DNA from: Arthrobacter livingstonensis
GTDB taxonomy: Bacteria; Actinomycetota; Actinomycetes; Actinomycetales; Micrococcaceae
DNA length: 64,000 nt
NCBI RefSeq assembly: GCF_003219815.1
Contig: NZ_QJVD01000001.1
Span: forward strand, 186,001 to 250,000
Direction of reading: 5' to 3'
The position numbers and the translations under genes were made by a program. Under the pieces are notes generated by a model that was given only the letters and a program-made list of their open reading frames with translations, was not told the DNA's origin and did not search any database. This document shows positions 42,898-51,639 of this stretch, in pieces. Positions within the stretch are counted from its first letter, which is position 1, and each line of letters starts with the position of its first letter.

Positions 42898-43479
42898 GTG
42901 CAGACACGGCATGTGGGGAACAACTGGGTCCCCCTTCTTTGTTTGTCGGTGCTGTTCCTGTTCACGGGGGCCGTCAGCATGATGGCCCAGGGCGGCAACG
43001 GGGCGTCCCCGGGGGCCTTTGTGCTGAGCACCCTGTTGGCCGGCGGCATCGTGGCCCTCTGGCTGTGGCGGAATCCGTCGTGGTGGCTGGCACCCCCCAA
43101 GCACTACCTTTATCTCGCCGGGGGCACGCTGGCCGGCGTGCTGCTCCTGGCCATGATTCCGTTCCTCCACGGCTGCGGCCCATGGCTGGTGCTGGGCGGC
43201 GCACTGGCCACCTATGGCTACTTTGAGCGGCTTCGCCTGCTGGTGACAACGGGCGGCGGTGTGGCATTGGCGGGCTTTTTGGCCATGGTCATCCACGCCG
43301 ACGTGTGGGGCGGTGCGCTGCATCTCCTGGCGGCGGCCGGCCTGGCCTTCACGGCCAACAGGCTGTATGTGCTCCGCAATGGCCGGCGGCGCGAAGTCCA
43401 GGACAGCGATCCCGCCTTCATCGGCAGCTTCGAGGAGTTCGACGCCGAGGAACCACCGAATTTCTGGGAACGCCGGTAG
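42898..43479 (+). CDS. Multi-pass membrane protein of unknown function
   Basis: A 193-residue protein with five or six membrane helices: WVPLLCLSVLFLFTGAVSMM, GAFVLSTLLAGGIVALWLW, HYLYLAGGTLAGVLLLAMIP, WLVLGGALATYGYFERL, and GVALAGFLAMVIHADVWGG. The C-terminus is hydrophilic (FIGSFEEFDAEEPPNFWERR). The GTG start at 42898 has GGAAGG upstream. It once faced lhr directly; the IS now separates them. Confidence 0.7.
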   Translation: MQTRHVGNNWVPLLCLSVLFLFTGAVSMMAQGGNGASPGAFVLSTLLAGGIVALWLWRNPSWWLAPPKHYLYLAGGTLAGVLLLAMIPFLHGCGPWLVLGGALATYGYFERLRLLVTTGGGVALAGFLAMVIHADVWGGALHLLAAAGLAFTANRLYVLRNGRRREVQDSDPAFIGSFEEFDAEEPPNFWERR

Positions 43480-43907
43480 CCGCCGTCGCATAAGGCCAAC
43501 GCTCACCGGACTGGGTCATACGGGGGGCAATCTCCGCCACATCAAACGCGCAGGTCAGCGGGGGTTTTGTCCGGATTGGGACCGGCACACTACCGGGAAA
43601 TTTTTAGTCACTACGCCCGTTTGGAGTCGCCGAAGCAGCTCCATGCACAGCTATTCCGCGCCGCCCGTATGCATCGTTGAGCCCCACGATTTTGATCTCC
43701 ACAAGAACGGACACTATGTCCCGATAGCCGGTCGGCGCGTGGGACGATGCATAGGTGCCACCCGGTAGCTCCGTCAAGATCATGCTGCATCCCGCAGGGG
43801 AACGTCTACCAGGAAACTGCCACATTCCGATAGCGGATCGACCTGCGTCGCGACTCAGTGGTCTCGGCACCCCGATGTGTGGCCGAATGAAGTGTCAGAC
43901 TTGGACG
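43480..43907. other. 428-bp gap at the left edge of the accessory region
   Basis: No gene is supported. It contains the first copy of the 80-bp repeat (43721-43800) and the 18-mer cattccgatagcggatcg (43823-43840), which recurs with one change at 48401-48418. The sequence around 43593-43610 is A/T-rich (gggaaatttttagtcac). Confidence 0.7.
43721..43800 (+). repeat. 80-bp direct repeat, left copy
   Basis: Matches 50495-50574 in the same orientation at 78 of 80 positions. It includes gatgcataggtgccacccgg and ctccgtcaagatcatgctgc. The flanks are unrelated. Translated on the minus strand both copies give ILTELPGGTYAS, but neither lies in a convincing gene. The two copies bracket 6.8 kb. Confidence 0.92.
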
Positions 43908-44258
43908 ATGAAAGCGATAGAGGCCATCACCAACCTGCACACCGACGACATCGAGCGGGCGAGGGGGTTCTTTCGGTTCCTCGGACTAACTGAAGTTGGA
44001 ATGAACCAAGGATGGGTGGCCCGGTTCACCTCTGCGGACTCAGGCGCCTGCGTCCAAGTCGTGACCCGGGACGCGACGGCGCCTGAAGACTCCGTCATGA
44101 CCATCAAGGTCGATGACGTCGACGCTGCATACGAGGAGGCGCAACAGCGCGGCTATGAGATCGTGCACCCGATCACCGACGAGCCGTGGGGAATTCGTCG
44201 GTTCTTCGTTCGGAGCCCTGATGGACAAGTGATCAATGTCGCCCAGCATCGCTCATGA
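43908..44258 (+). CDS. VOC/glyoxalase-family protein
   Basis: A 116-residue single-unit VOC protein: MKAIEAITNLHTDDIERARG, then WVARFTSADSGACVQVVTRD, DSVMTIKVDDVDAAYEEAQQ and WGIRRFFVRSPDGQVINVAQ. Glu in the last strand is not kept as in true glyoxalases. It would act as a homodimer. The start is the ATG at 43908; the frame is open back to 43755 but through the 80-bp repeat. Confidence 0.85.
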   Translation: MKAIEAITNLHTDDIERARGFFRFLGLTEVGMNQGWVARFTSADSGACVQVVTRDATAPEDSVMTIKVDDVDAAYEEAQQRGYEIVHPITDEPWGIRRFFVRSPDGQVINVAQHRS

Positions 44259-44435
44259 GCGAGAATTGCACCGCGTGCACCGCGACATCACCATATGCGG
44301 AACCTCCAGCGGACGCATTTTGGCGCTCTGCCGTGCGTGCACTTGAGGCCGCAAGTTGATCAAACCGGGTGCCCGACAGCCGAATGGTTTGCGGACGTGC
44401 CGGACCGAGGGCTTCGCGCGCTGCACTGGGTCGAG

Positions 44436-44805
44436 TCAGGGTTCTTGGTTCGGCCCTCTGCCGCCGACGCTCCAATCAGGCTTGCCGCCGGCGGAATTAG
44501 AGGTCACATTCGTCCCTAGAATGATGAAGCGCGCCTCTGAGCTTGTCACGGGGCAGTGTTCGGCGAAGGGGTACAACGGACAAGTCGCCGGCTCGGAGAA
44601 CGACATCGCGGTTCCGGAGCTCGATGGTGGGTTCACCTTCGATCAGGATGAAGGTCTCGTCTTGGTGGTCGTGGGAATGCCACTGTGTGGATCATGTGCC
44701 CTTGGCGACTTTGATGAGTTTCATGTTCGCCTCGTCCGGCGTCTCCTGAGCTCAGAATTCGGTGAGGCCTTCGAGCCCATCGGCGACACTGACCTTATCG
44801 TCCAT
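44436..44805 (-). pseudogene. Cupin-domain protein, broken by two stops and a frameshift
   Basis: Read from ATG 44805 (AAAGGA upstream): MDDKVSVADGLEGLTEF, stop TGA, AQETPDEANMKLIKVAKGT, stop TGA, then a typical cupin core WHSHDHQDETFILIEGEP and RDVVLRAGDLSVVP. A frameshift follows and the fold continues as FAEHCPVTSSEARFIILGTN. The HxH...E metal motif is recognisable. All the damage lies within one otherwise ordinary ~120-residue cupin, so this is a recently decayed gene. Confidence 0.85.
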
Positions 44806-44954
44806 CGTGTCCTTTCGACACGGTTGCAGGATCCTGCGATATATCAGCGCCCTCGTCATGGGCACGAGCCTTTCCAGGATTGACGGACCGGTCTCGAGGT
44901 GCCGCTGCCGGCCACCGGTAGAGCAGACCGTTGACCGCCGTGAGTGGTGGACGT

Positions 44955-45695
44955 TTAGCGGATTGGGAGGCTGTTTAGTGACTGGGAGCGTTGCTCCAGC
45001 AGGTCGGCGTAGGTGCCGTCGCGTTCTGCCCACCGGAGTCGTTCGGCGGCTTTGACCACGATTTCCTTCGGGGTGGGTGTCTCGGTCAGGAGTGCCGCGA
45101 CCTCGTCGAGGAAGGCCTCCAGCGGCAACGCTGCGGGGTTGAGTTTTTCCTGTCCGGCCGTTGCGACGGCCGGGGGAATAAGCTCGGTGACTTCGACGCC
45201 GGTCCCGGTCAGGTGGGCCCGAAGCGATTCGCTATAAGCGTGCACACCGGCCTTCGAGGCGCCGTAGGTGGGCATAAGCGGGAACGGAAGGAATCCGATA
45301 CCGGACGTAACGGTGATGATGTCACCGTTGCCGAGGTTGATCAGATGCGCAGTGAACGCGTCGATCACCCTGATCGTGCCGAGGAGGTTGACGTTGATGG
45401 TTGTTTCCGCCTGCGCGATGTGGGCAGGATCGCGAAGGTCTTCCAGGAGCATGACGCCCGACATTGTCACCACGACGTCGAGGTCGGGATGATTCGTGAG
45501 CACTTCCTCGCGAGCTCGAATAATGGAGTCCGTGTCGGTGACGTCGATCACAACCGTCTCGAGGTCATCGAGATTGCTTGTGTTGCGTCCGCCGACGACG
45601 ACGGTGCTGCCTGCCGCGGCGAACCGTCGTGCGAGGCCGAGCCCGATGCCGGAGGTGCCTCCGACGATGAGGACGGTGCGGTTGCTGATGTCCAT
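44955..45695 (-). CDS. SDR oxidoreductase (DltE-like)
   Basis: A 246-residue short-chain dehydrogenase. NAD(P) site LIVGGTSGIGLGLARRFA, VVVGGRNTS, then TMSGVMLLEDL, TSGIGFLPFPLMPTYGASKA (catalytic Ser and YGASK) and ELIPPAVATAG. Close to the DltE/YvaG-like SDR group. Its start lies 133 bp from the divergent XRE regulator at 45829, which probably controls it. Confidence 0.9.
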   Translation of the reverse strand: MDISNRTVLIVGGTSGIGLGLARRFAAAGSTVVVGGRNTSNLDDLETVVIDVTDTDSIIRAREEVLTNHPDLDVVVTMSGVMLLEDLRDPAHIAQAETTINVNLLGTIRVIDAFTAHLINLGNGDIITVTSGIGFLPFPLMPTYGASKAGVHAYSESLRAHLTGTGVEVTELIPPAVATAGQEKLNPAALPLEAFLDEVAALLTETPTPKEIVVKAAERLRWAERDGTYADLLEQRSQSLNSLPIR

Positions 45696-45828
45696 GTCTG
45701 TCTTCTTTCTAGTCGATGACTGGTACAGGTAAATGATTACGCAGAACGCAAAGGCCAGGAAGGTCCCTGCTGGTCAGGGGAGTGACAGGACCCCCTCTCA
45801 GGGCCGGCTTTGCGGTTATCGTGGGCCT

Positions 45829-46722
45829 ATGAGCGATGAGAACCAGACGAATCGGATCGGTGACTATTTGCGCGCGCGGCGTGCCTTGGTGATGCCCGAG
45901 CAGGTCGGCATGACTTCCGGCTCGAATCGTCGTGTGGCCGGGCTGAGGCGTGAGGAAGTCGCACTTCTCGCCGGTATCAGTGCCGACTACTACCTCCGCC
46001 TTGAACGCGGACGGGATAGCAACCCCTCGGCCCAGGTCTTGGGGTCCCTGGCTCGCGTTCTGCTGTTGGATGATGTCGAGACCGAGTACCTGTTCAGCCT
46101 CGGAAGCGCCCGCCCGAAGATCCGACGCCACTTCCGCACCGAGCGCGTCCCTCTTCGTCTGCATCACCTCCTGCATGCCCTCGACGTGCCGGCGTTTATC
46201 GAAGGCCGATATTTCGACGTGCTCGCGTCGAACCCTCTTGCCGTCGCCTTCTCGCCCCGACTCGTCCCCGGGCAGAACCGGCTGCGATCTCTCCTGTTGG
46301 ATCCGGAAGAGCGCGAGTTCCACGACGATTGGACCCGGGCAGCATCCGATTCCGTCGCGGCTTTCCGCAGCTCGATCGGAGACAATGTCACGGATTCGCG
46401 AGCGGTCGAGCTCGTCGGTGAACTCTCTCTCGCCAGCGCACGATTCCGAACACTTTGGGCCCGACACGACGTCAAATACCTCGACGGCGGTACCACGACC
46501 GTCAATCACCCCACGGTCGGCCCCCTGCACCTGAACCGGGAAAAACTGCCCGTGGGCGAGCTCATTGTCGTCATCTACTACCCCGACAATCAGAGCGACA
46601 GCGCAGACAAGCTACGGCTCCTCGCCTCATTGGCCACCGCGGGGCCCGGAGCCTCCGAAATGCCCTCCCCAAACAAATTAGCAGCCGGAAGAAAGTCGCC
46701 GTCGCACCTTGACGATGCGTAA
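45829..46722 (+). CDS. XRE-family regulator with MmyB-like ligand domain
   Basis: A 297-residue regulator. HTH: RIGDYLRARRALVMPEQVGM, then RRVAGLRREEVALLAGISAD and YYLRLERGRD, the exact opening of the MmyB-like actinobacterial group. The C-terminal two-thirds (RLHHLLHALDVPAFIEGRYF, DVLASNPLAVAFSPRLVPGQ, LPVGELIVVIYYPDNQSDSA) is the MmyB-like PAS-type sensor that may bind fatty acids or similar ligands. Usually paired with a divergent SDR, as here. ATG at 45829; alternatives upstream lack support. Confidence 0.92.
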   Translation: MSDENQTNRIGDYLRARRALVMPEQVGMTSGSNRRVAGLRREEVALLAGISADYYLRLERGRDSNPSAQVLGSLARVLLLDDVETEYLFSLGSARPKIRRHFRTERVPLRLHHLLHALDVPAFIEGRYFDVLASNPLAVAFSPRLVPGQNRLRSLLLDPEEREFHDDWTRAASDSVAAFRSSIGDNVTDSRAVELVGELSLASARFRTLWARHDVKYLDGGTTTVNHPTVGPLHLNREKLPVGELIVVIYYPDNQSDSADKLRLLASLATAGPGASEMPSPNKLAAGRKSPSHLDDA

Positions 46723-46936
46723 GCCGGTCCGCCAACGGCTAGTCTGAGCATCTCGCGAAACCATGGGGTCGAGGTCTATTGATCTGTCCGCTGGGGAACC
46801 CTCAACGCGATCTTCGCAGACGATGAAAACGTCGTGGTCCATCGGATTCGAGAGGGCAACAGATTTGGTCCGCTGCGCTAGTCGCGGCAGGAGTAGACCG
46901 CGGACCCTAACACGCCACGTTCGCACACCACGTGAG

Positions 46937-47395
46937 TCAGAATGCCGCGGGATCTCCTCCACGTTCGAGATGCTGCTTCAGGGCCACAAGGTTGGCGGGC
47001 ATTTCCTTTCGAGCACCACGGCGGACAACCAACGGGACAAGGAGGATTCCAATTCCGTGGCCTTCGAAATCGACGACGATGGTCAGCCGGGATCGATTGG
47101 CGGTGATGGGCTCGACCGTGACGTCGACGATGGCCCGAATAGGTCCATCGATGCCGCGGACGCCCCAGGTCCTGGGTGGATCGAAGTGCACGACTTCGGA
47201 GATGCTCGGGCGGTTGGCGAAGCCGATGCGCCTAGTGGTCATGCACTTCGTCCCCACGCTGGGGTTGCCCGGTTCGTCCATGTGACCGCTGGTGACGCCT
47301 CTCTGCCATTCCGAGAATCGAGTCGGGTCGGTGGCGTAGGCGAAAACGTCTGCTGCGGATATATTGACCTCGGTGGTCGTCGTAATCGGCGACAT
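46937..47395 (-). CDS. SRPBCC polyketide-cyclase-like protein
   Basis: A 152-residue START-like protein (TTTEVNISAADVFAYATDPT, RFSEWQRGVTSGH, then PPRTWGVRGIDGPIRAIVDV). It ends with VALKQHLERGG, the usual C-terminal helix. Third gene of an ArsR-AHSA1-SRPBCC operon: it begins right after the stop of the gene at 47396. Ligand unknown. Confidence 0.85.
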   Translation of the reverse strand: MSPITTTTEVNISAADVFAYATDPTRFSEWQRGVTSGHMDEPGNPSVGTKCMTTRRIGFANRPSISEVVHFDPPRTWGVRGIDGPIRAIVDVTVEPITANRSRLTIVVDFEGHGIGILLVPLVVRRGARKEMPANLVALKQHLERGGDPAAF

Positions 47396-47878
47396 TCAGC
47401 TGTCCTCACTGAATAAGGCAGCATAGCGCGCAAGGTACAGCGACCATCCGGCGTCGTCGTCGACACCATCCCTGACGGCGTGCCAACCGGGGCCATGCCG
47501 ATCGATGTTGCGGTGTTCCAGTTCGACTCGAGTGCGCAGCGGGGTTTCGACGACGAACCTCACCTCGACCTCGCTAGTGTTCGCCGTATCGCTTTCGATT
47601 TGCCATTCCGGGCCTATATCCCAGCTGAATACAACACGGTTGGGCGGCTCGTAGGCCAGGACCCGTGCCCATCGGCATTCGCTGCCGTCGATGCCCCGGT
47701 CGTAGATGTGGCCTCCGACCCTCGGCTCGAACACGGTCTCGGCAATCGCCACAACGAGCAAATTGTGCTCCGGCGGCTTGAAATCCCCGAATCGCTCGGT
47801 GAACACGTTGAACGCGCGCTCAATCGTCGCATCGACGACGATCTGCTTGCGAACCACTGCGGTCGCTGTCCCGGTCAT
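47396..47878 (-). CDS. SRPBCC/AHSA1-domain protein of the ArsR operon
   Basis: A 160-residue AHSA1-like protein: VRKQIVVDATIERAFNVFTE, EPRVGGHIYDRGIDGSECRW, NRVVFSWDIGPEWQIES, ending DAGWSLYLARYAALFSED. It overlaps the ArsR stop by 4 bp. ArsR-AHSA1 pairs are common in actinobacteria; the regulator usually controls the pair. Confidence 0.9.
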   Translation of the reverse strand: MTGTATAVVRKQIVVDATIERAFNVFTERFGDFKPPEHNLLVVAIAETVFEPRVGGHIYDRGIDGSECRWARVLAYEPPNRVVFSWDIGPEWQIESDTANTSEVEVRFVVETPLRTRVELEHRNIDRHGPGWHAVRDGVDDDAGWSLYLARYAALFSEDS

Positions 47879-48198
47879 GATCTCTCCTCATCTAGTTGCT
47901 CGACGACACTCTTGTACGCGGTCAAGGCCCGAGTCCAGAAGGTATCGAGTTGATCGCGCAATGCGCCCATCCCGGCCGGATTGAGCCGGTAGATCCGACG
48001 GGTGCCGTCAGCGTGCTCGCTGACTAGCCCAGCGTCCTTGAGGATCTTCAAATGTTGCGATACGGCCGGCCGGCTCACGGGCAGCTGGGCGGCAAGCTCA
48101 CCTACGGCCCGCGGGCGCTCAGCCAAACACTCGACAATCGCCCGTCTCGTTCGATCGCCGAGAGCCTCCCACGCATCATCAACTCGGTAAGTATCCAC
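47875..48198 (-). CDS. ArsR-family repressor, probably translated from a leaderless GTG
   Basis: A 107-residue ArsR winged helix: VDTYRVDDAWEALGDRTRRA, IVECLAERPRAVGELAAQLP, VSRPAVSQHLKILKDAGLVS, and a C-terminal helix ending VVEQLDEERS. It lacks the metal-binding Cys pattern of the arsenic sensors and fits the ArsR group that controls AHSA1 genes. The GTG at 48198 is taken as start because a consensus promoter lies just before it and its predicted start site falls on the GTG. An ATG at 48228 would place coding sequence inside that promoter. Confidence 0.85.
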   Translation of the reverse strand: MDTYRVDDAWEALGDRTRRAIVECLAERPRAVGELAAQLPVSRPAVSQHLKILKDAGLVSEHADGTRRIYRLNPAGMGALRDQLDTFWTRALTAYKSVVEQLDEERS

Positions 48199-48202
48199 GA
48201 AC

Positions 48203-48235
48203 GGTAAGTATTCTCTTACCTTCCGCATGTGTCAA
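48203..48235 (-). promoter_or_regulatory. Promoter and ArsR operator
   Basis: On the minus strand, -35 TTGACA (48235-48230), a 17-bp spacer and -10 AATACT (48212-48207). The -10 is inside a perfect inverted repeat GGTAAG-N6-CTTACC (48203-48220). A second half-site cggtaagtat lies at 48185-48194, matching 48202-48211. The predicted start of transcription falls within a few bases of the GTG at 48198. Repressor binding here would block polymerase. Confidence 0.8.
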
Positions 48236-48585
48236 GTAGTCCGGACAAAATGACGCCCCTGCCACCACATGGGACAAGTCGGTTTGGGGCACGACGGATA
48301 ACATCATGCGACAAACGATCCAACTGGCACATCTGTCACGCCCTGCGTCCGTGCCGAGCTTGGTGCCCGTAAGCCAAACCTTGAGTGGGACCCCTCTCAC
48401 CATTCCGAAAGCGGATCGTTGAGCGGACACGCGCAGCGATGGCGCCTCGCGACACTCATGCTGTGGGCACTTCGCCAACTCAGGGCCGGCCAGTCGTGGC
48501 CGAGGACGGCCCGACTTCAGATATACATTCCAGTTGTCGAGGTGGAAGATGTATTTAATGTCAGCGCTCCTGAGGAGGCCGTCCT
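48236..48585. other. 350-bp gap before the ABC transporter genes
   Basis: No gene is supported. It holds cattccgaaagcggatcg at 48401-48418, a copy (one mismatch) of the 18-mer at 43823, and gatgtatttaatgtc at 48548-48562, an A/T-rich tract that may be part of the promoter for the ABC operon. The ribosome-binding site gaggagg at 48571-48577 ends 8 nt before the GTG start. Confidence 0.6.
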
Positions 48586-49566
48586 GTGAACTCAGAGCCA
48601 CTCGCGCCGAACCTTGGGGAGAAGGTTGGCCCCGCGCTATCCGTCATGGGATTGGGCAAACGGTTCGGCGACCGGGTCGCATATCATGACGTCTCCTTCG
48701 AGGTCGAATACGGCGAGATCTTCGGTTTTCTCGGGCCCAACGGTGCTGGGAAGACAACGACGGTCCGCACGTTAGGCACGTTGCTTGCCCCGACATCGGG
48801 CTCGGCGACGGTGGCAGGACTCCCTCTCACGCCCGGGAATGGGGCGGCCATCCGTCGACGAATTTCGATCATGCCGGAGTCACCCGGCCTGTACCTGCGT
48901 CTGAGCGTCCGCGAGAATCTCCAATGTTTCGCTGACCTGTACGGCGTGACTGCTCCCGCTGTCCGCATCGACCGCGCATTGCGCGCCGTGAACCTGATAG
49001 ACCGTTCGAGGGAAGCGTGCGGCCAGTTGTCCAAGGGTTTGCGCCAGCGAGTCGCACTGGCTCGGGCACTCCTCAGTGATCCCGAGGTGCTGTTCCTCGA
49101 TGAGCCGACCTCTGGCCTGGACCCGGTCGCCACCCGAGACGTCCACGAGTTGATCACCGAACTGCGCAAACGTGGCGTTACCATTTTCCTTACGACTCAT
49201 CGTCTGGACGAGGCCGAGCGCCTCTGTGATCGCATAGCAATCCTCAACACCACGTTGCGGACGATCGGCCGTCCCAACCAACTCCGCGAGCAGTTATTCG
49301 CCAAAACGCTCATCGTCAAGACTCTCGTCGCCCTGGCCGACCCGGACCGCATGTTCGCCGACCTGGCGGGTGTTGACGGCTGGTGCCAGAACGGTCCCGC
49401 CACGTATGTCCTGGCCGTGTCCGACGTGAGGGCTGTCGCGCCGGCGGCCACTCGGGCGCTTGTGGCGGCCGGCGCCGACGTGCTCTCGATCAACCAATCC
49501 CAGCACTCGCTTGCGGACGTATACCTTGAAATCATCGATCCAAACCAGACGGGGCGCGGGAGATGA
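48586..49566 (+). CDS. ABC transporter ATP-binding protein
   Basis: A 326-residue ATPase starting with GTG. Walker A LGPNGAGKTTTVRTL, signature QLSKGLRQRVALARAL (variant LSKGL for LSGGQ), Walker B PEVLFLDEPTSGLDP, switch His in FLTTHRLDEAERLCD. The last ~100 residues are a DUF4162-like C-terminal domain common in drug and lipid exporters. The permease overlaps its end by 4 bp. Exporter role likely; substrate unknown. Confidence 0.94.
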   Translation: MNSEPLAPNLGEKVGPALSVMGLGKRFGDRVAYHDVSFEVEYGEIFGFLGPNGAGKTTTVRTLGTLLAPTSGSATVAGLPLTPGNGAAIRRRISIMPESPGLYLRLSVRENLQCFADLYGVTAPAVRIDRALRAVNLIDRSREACGQLSKGLRQRVALARALLSDPEVLFLDEPTSGLDPVATRDVHELITELRKRGVTIFLTTHRLDEAERLCDRIAILNTTLRTIGRPNQLREQLFAKTLIVKTLVALADPDRMFADLAGVDGWCQNGPATYVLAVSDVRAVAPAATRALVAAGADVLSINQSQHSLADVYLEIIDPNQTGRGR

Positions 49567-50285
49567 ACACGCGTCGCAGGCATGTACGTGCCATCTTCAT
49601 AAATGAGGTGCGGGAGTTGCGGCGTAACCGGTCACTCATCGTCGGTATGGCAATCTTTCCGGCAGTCTTCTGCATCCAGCCGTTGGTTCAGGTTCTCCTG
49701 CTGTCCTCATCTGCATCGACCGGGCTCCGCAGCGAGCATGTACTGCTGTACATGCTCGGAATCCCCGCACTTGTGCCTTCTTTCATCGCCGCATACTCGG
49801 TGGTCGGCGAACGCCAGCAGGGGACACTGGAACCGGTACTCACCACCCCCATCCTTCGCGAGGAGTTGCTACTGGCAAAGGCGCTGGCGGCCCTCATTCC
49901 CTCGGTCGCCATCGCCTACATCGTCTTCGGCCTCTTCCTGATCTGCGTGGAATTTTTTGCCAGCCCAGGCGTGGCCACTGCGCTCATCCGCCTTCCGGAC
50001 CTACTCGCCCAGTTAGCATTCACCCCCTTGCTCGCCGGATTCTCGATCTGGGCTGCCATCTTGATCTCTACCCGATCGAACGACGTCCGCGTCGCCCAGC
50101 AACTCGCCGTCCTAGCCAACCTCCCACCCATCGCCGTCACCACACTCATCGCGTTTAACGTCATCCCGGCATCGCTCACCACCGCACTTGTCGCCGCAGC
50201 GACGTTGCTGGTCCTGGACGCCGCGGGCTGGCGGATAGTCGCGGCGGCGTTCGACCGCGAAAAGCTCATTACGGGTACGCACTGA
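49563..50285 (+). CDS. ABC-2-type transporter permease
   Basis: A 240-residue membrane protein with six segments: LIVGMAIFPAVFCIQPLVQV, YMLGIPALVPSFIAAYSVV, LAALIPSVAIAYIVFGLFLI, LLAQLAFTPLLAGFSIWAAI, VLANLPPIAVTTLIAFNVI and SLTTALVAAATLLVLDAAGW. The typical ABC-2 motif GERQQGTLEPVLTTPI lies after the second helix. Forms a two-subunit exporter with the gene at 48586. Confidence 0.92.
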   Translation: MNTRRRHVRAIFINEVRELRRNRSLIVGMAIFPAVFCIQPLVQVLLLSSSASTGLRSEHVLLYMLGIPALVPSFIAAYSVVGERQQGTLEPVLTTPILREELLLAKALAALIPSVAIAYIVFGLFLICVEFFASPGVATALIRLPDLLAQLAFTPLLAGFSIWAAILISTRSNDVRVAQQLAVLANLPPIAVTTLIAFNVIPASLTTALVAAATLLVLDAAGWRIVAAAFDREKLITGTH

Positions 50286-51021
50286 CCACATGCCACGACG
50301 GCAATGAACCGGACCGGCGACGCATGGTCGAGCATCTGTAAGACCAGGGCAGCGACCGCCTTGGACACCCCCGGCGTGGGCTAGAGACCAACCGGTCACC
50401 CCAGGGCCGACGGGATGAGTGCAACGATGATCATGATCGCGGAGTAGGTGATAAGGACTGGGATCGCCCGGCGCTGAAGCACCACTAACCCCGTCCGATA
50501 GCCGGTCGGCGCGTGGCGCGATGCATAGGTGCCACCCGGTAGCTCCGTCAAGATCATGCTGCATCCCGCAGGGGTAGGAGTAACGGGCCGTAAAAATCCT
50601 ATGTCCGCCTCAGCCTTCGGAAGAGATCGTGAGAATGGTGCCAACCCCTGGCGATTCTGGCTCCCCGTCCATCTCGGTTTTTCGATTGGCGCCTGTCGGT
50701 CTCACCGGCGGATAGGGTTCGCCAGCCACGTCGCACATCAATGGGCGAGAGGCTTCTCGAATGCGACATAGGAATCGGCGGAATGATGCGGGAACTCAAC
50801 TTGCTGTGCGGTTCGAGCGGCTCCCAGTCTGGACTGGAGGTGCTAGCCAGCCCGGTGGCTCCCCGTCAGGGTGCCAGGGGTCCCGGCGCTAACTGACTTC
50901 GCGGAGAATGATTCCTCGGGTCGGCATTGATCGAGTCGGCGAACTCGTGTCGAAGGTGATCAGAGTGTCGAGGTGACCATCTGCCGGCTGAAGCCGGTCC
51001 ATGAAACCACGGTGGACGTGT
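50286..51021. other. 736-bp stretch without a supported gene
   Basis: It contains the right copy of the 80-bp repeat (50495-50574). Short frames on both strands have no domains. The region 50580-50900 has mixed base composition and looks like decayed DNA. No tRNA or terminator recognised. Confidence 0.65.
50495..50574 (+). repeat. 80-bp direct repeat, right copy
   Basis: Same orientation as 43721-43800 with two substitutions in 80 bp. It lies 209 bp after the ABC permease, in a gene-free stretch. With the left copy it encloses the VOC, cupin pseudogene, SDR, XRE, SRPBCC, ArsR and ABC genes. Confidence 0.92.
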
Positions 51022-51639
51022 TCAGAGGGATTTTGCGCCCAAAACAACATCGAAGCCGGCGCCGTTGCGTGCCACGCCCATCAAGAGGACGCCAGCCCAT
51101 TCGAGAGCGTGAGCCATCTCGAGCCCTCCTGCGTCGAGGGGCTGCATGTCCAAGCTTTTCAAAAACGCCGCGACACCTGCCTTCGCCTCAGCGCTGTCAC
51201 CGGCGAGGAACGCGTCCAGCGGCGTGTCCTTGGCAAGGACGTGGCCGAAGATTGTGTTGATTGCCTTCACGACGTGTGCGTCATCGGGAGCGACAGTGGC
51301 AATCTGATGGGACACCGAGTTGCCTGTGGTGGTCATGAGTCCGGTGGCGTCGGCGTTGAACGGGTTGGTGATATCGACGAGTATCTTGCCGGCGAGCGCA
51401 TCGCCGTACTGCGCGACCATGTCAACCGCGCCGGTGTAGAGGACTGCCAAGATGACGATGTCACCCGCCGGCTTTGCCCCGTACGTGCCGACGGTGGTTC
51501 CGTTGCCGATCTGGTCGGCGAGCGACTGAGCCTTGGCGCTGTTGCGGCTCAAGAGCTCGACGGTGTGTCCGTGCTTCGCCGCCCGGGTGCCGATGGCGGT
51601 GGCCATGTTGCCCGCGCCGATGATGCTGATGGTGGTCAT
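51022..51639 (-). CDS. NADP-binding oxidoreductase, F420H2:NADP+ oxidoreductase-like
   Basis: A 205-residue Rossmann protein: TTISIIGAGNMATAIGTRAA, then VELLSRNSAKAQSL, DIVILAVLYTGAVDMVAQYG and LAGKILVDITNPFN. This matches the NADP-dependent F420 reductase-like family (coenzyme F420 hydride transfer) or the F420-independent members that resemble it. The C-terminus GLEMAHALEWAGVLLMGVA completes the dimer domain. No F420-dependent partner is seen next to it. The gap to the YceI gene shows nothing clear. Confidence 0.85.
   Translation of the reverse strand: MTTISIIGAGNMATAIGTRAAKHGHTVELLSRNSAKAQSLADQIGNGTTVGTYGAKPAGDIVILAVLYTGAVDMVAQYGDALAGKILVDITNPFNADATGLMTTTGNSVSHQIATVAPDDAHVVKAINTIFGHVLAKDTPLDAFLAGDSAEAKAGVAAFLKSLDMQPLDAGGLEMAHALEWAGVLLMGVARNGAGFDVVLGAKSL

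Noticed and set aside
43604-43870. Protein containing ILTELPGGTYAS on the minus strand, also at 50396-50644
   Set aside because: The shared part is only the 80-bp repeat; the flanks differ completely and neither frame has a start signal or domain.
46763-47416. Plus-strand frame opposite the SRPBCC gene
   Set aside because: It mirrors the minus-strand SRPBCC gene, which has a clear fold and operon position.
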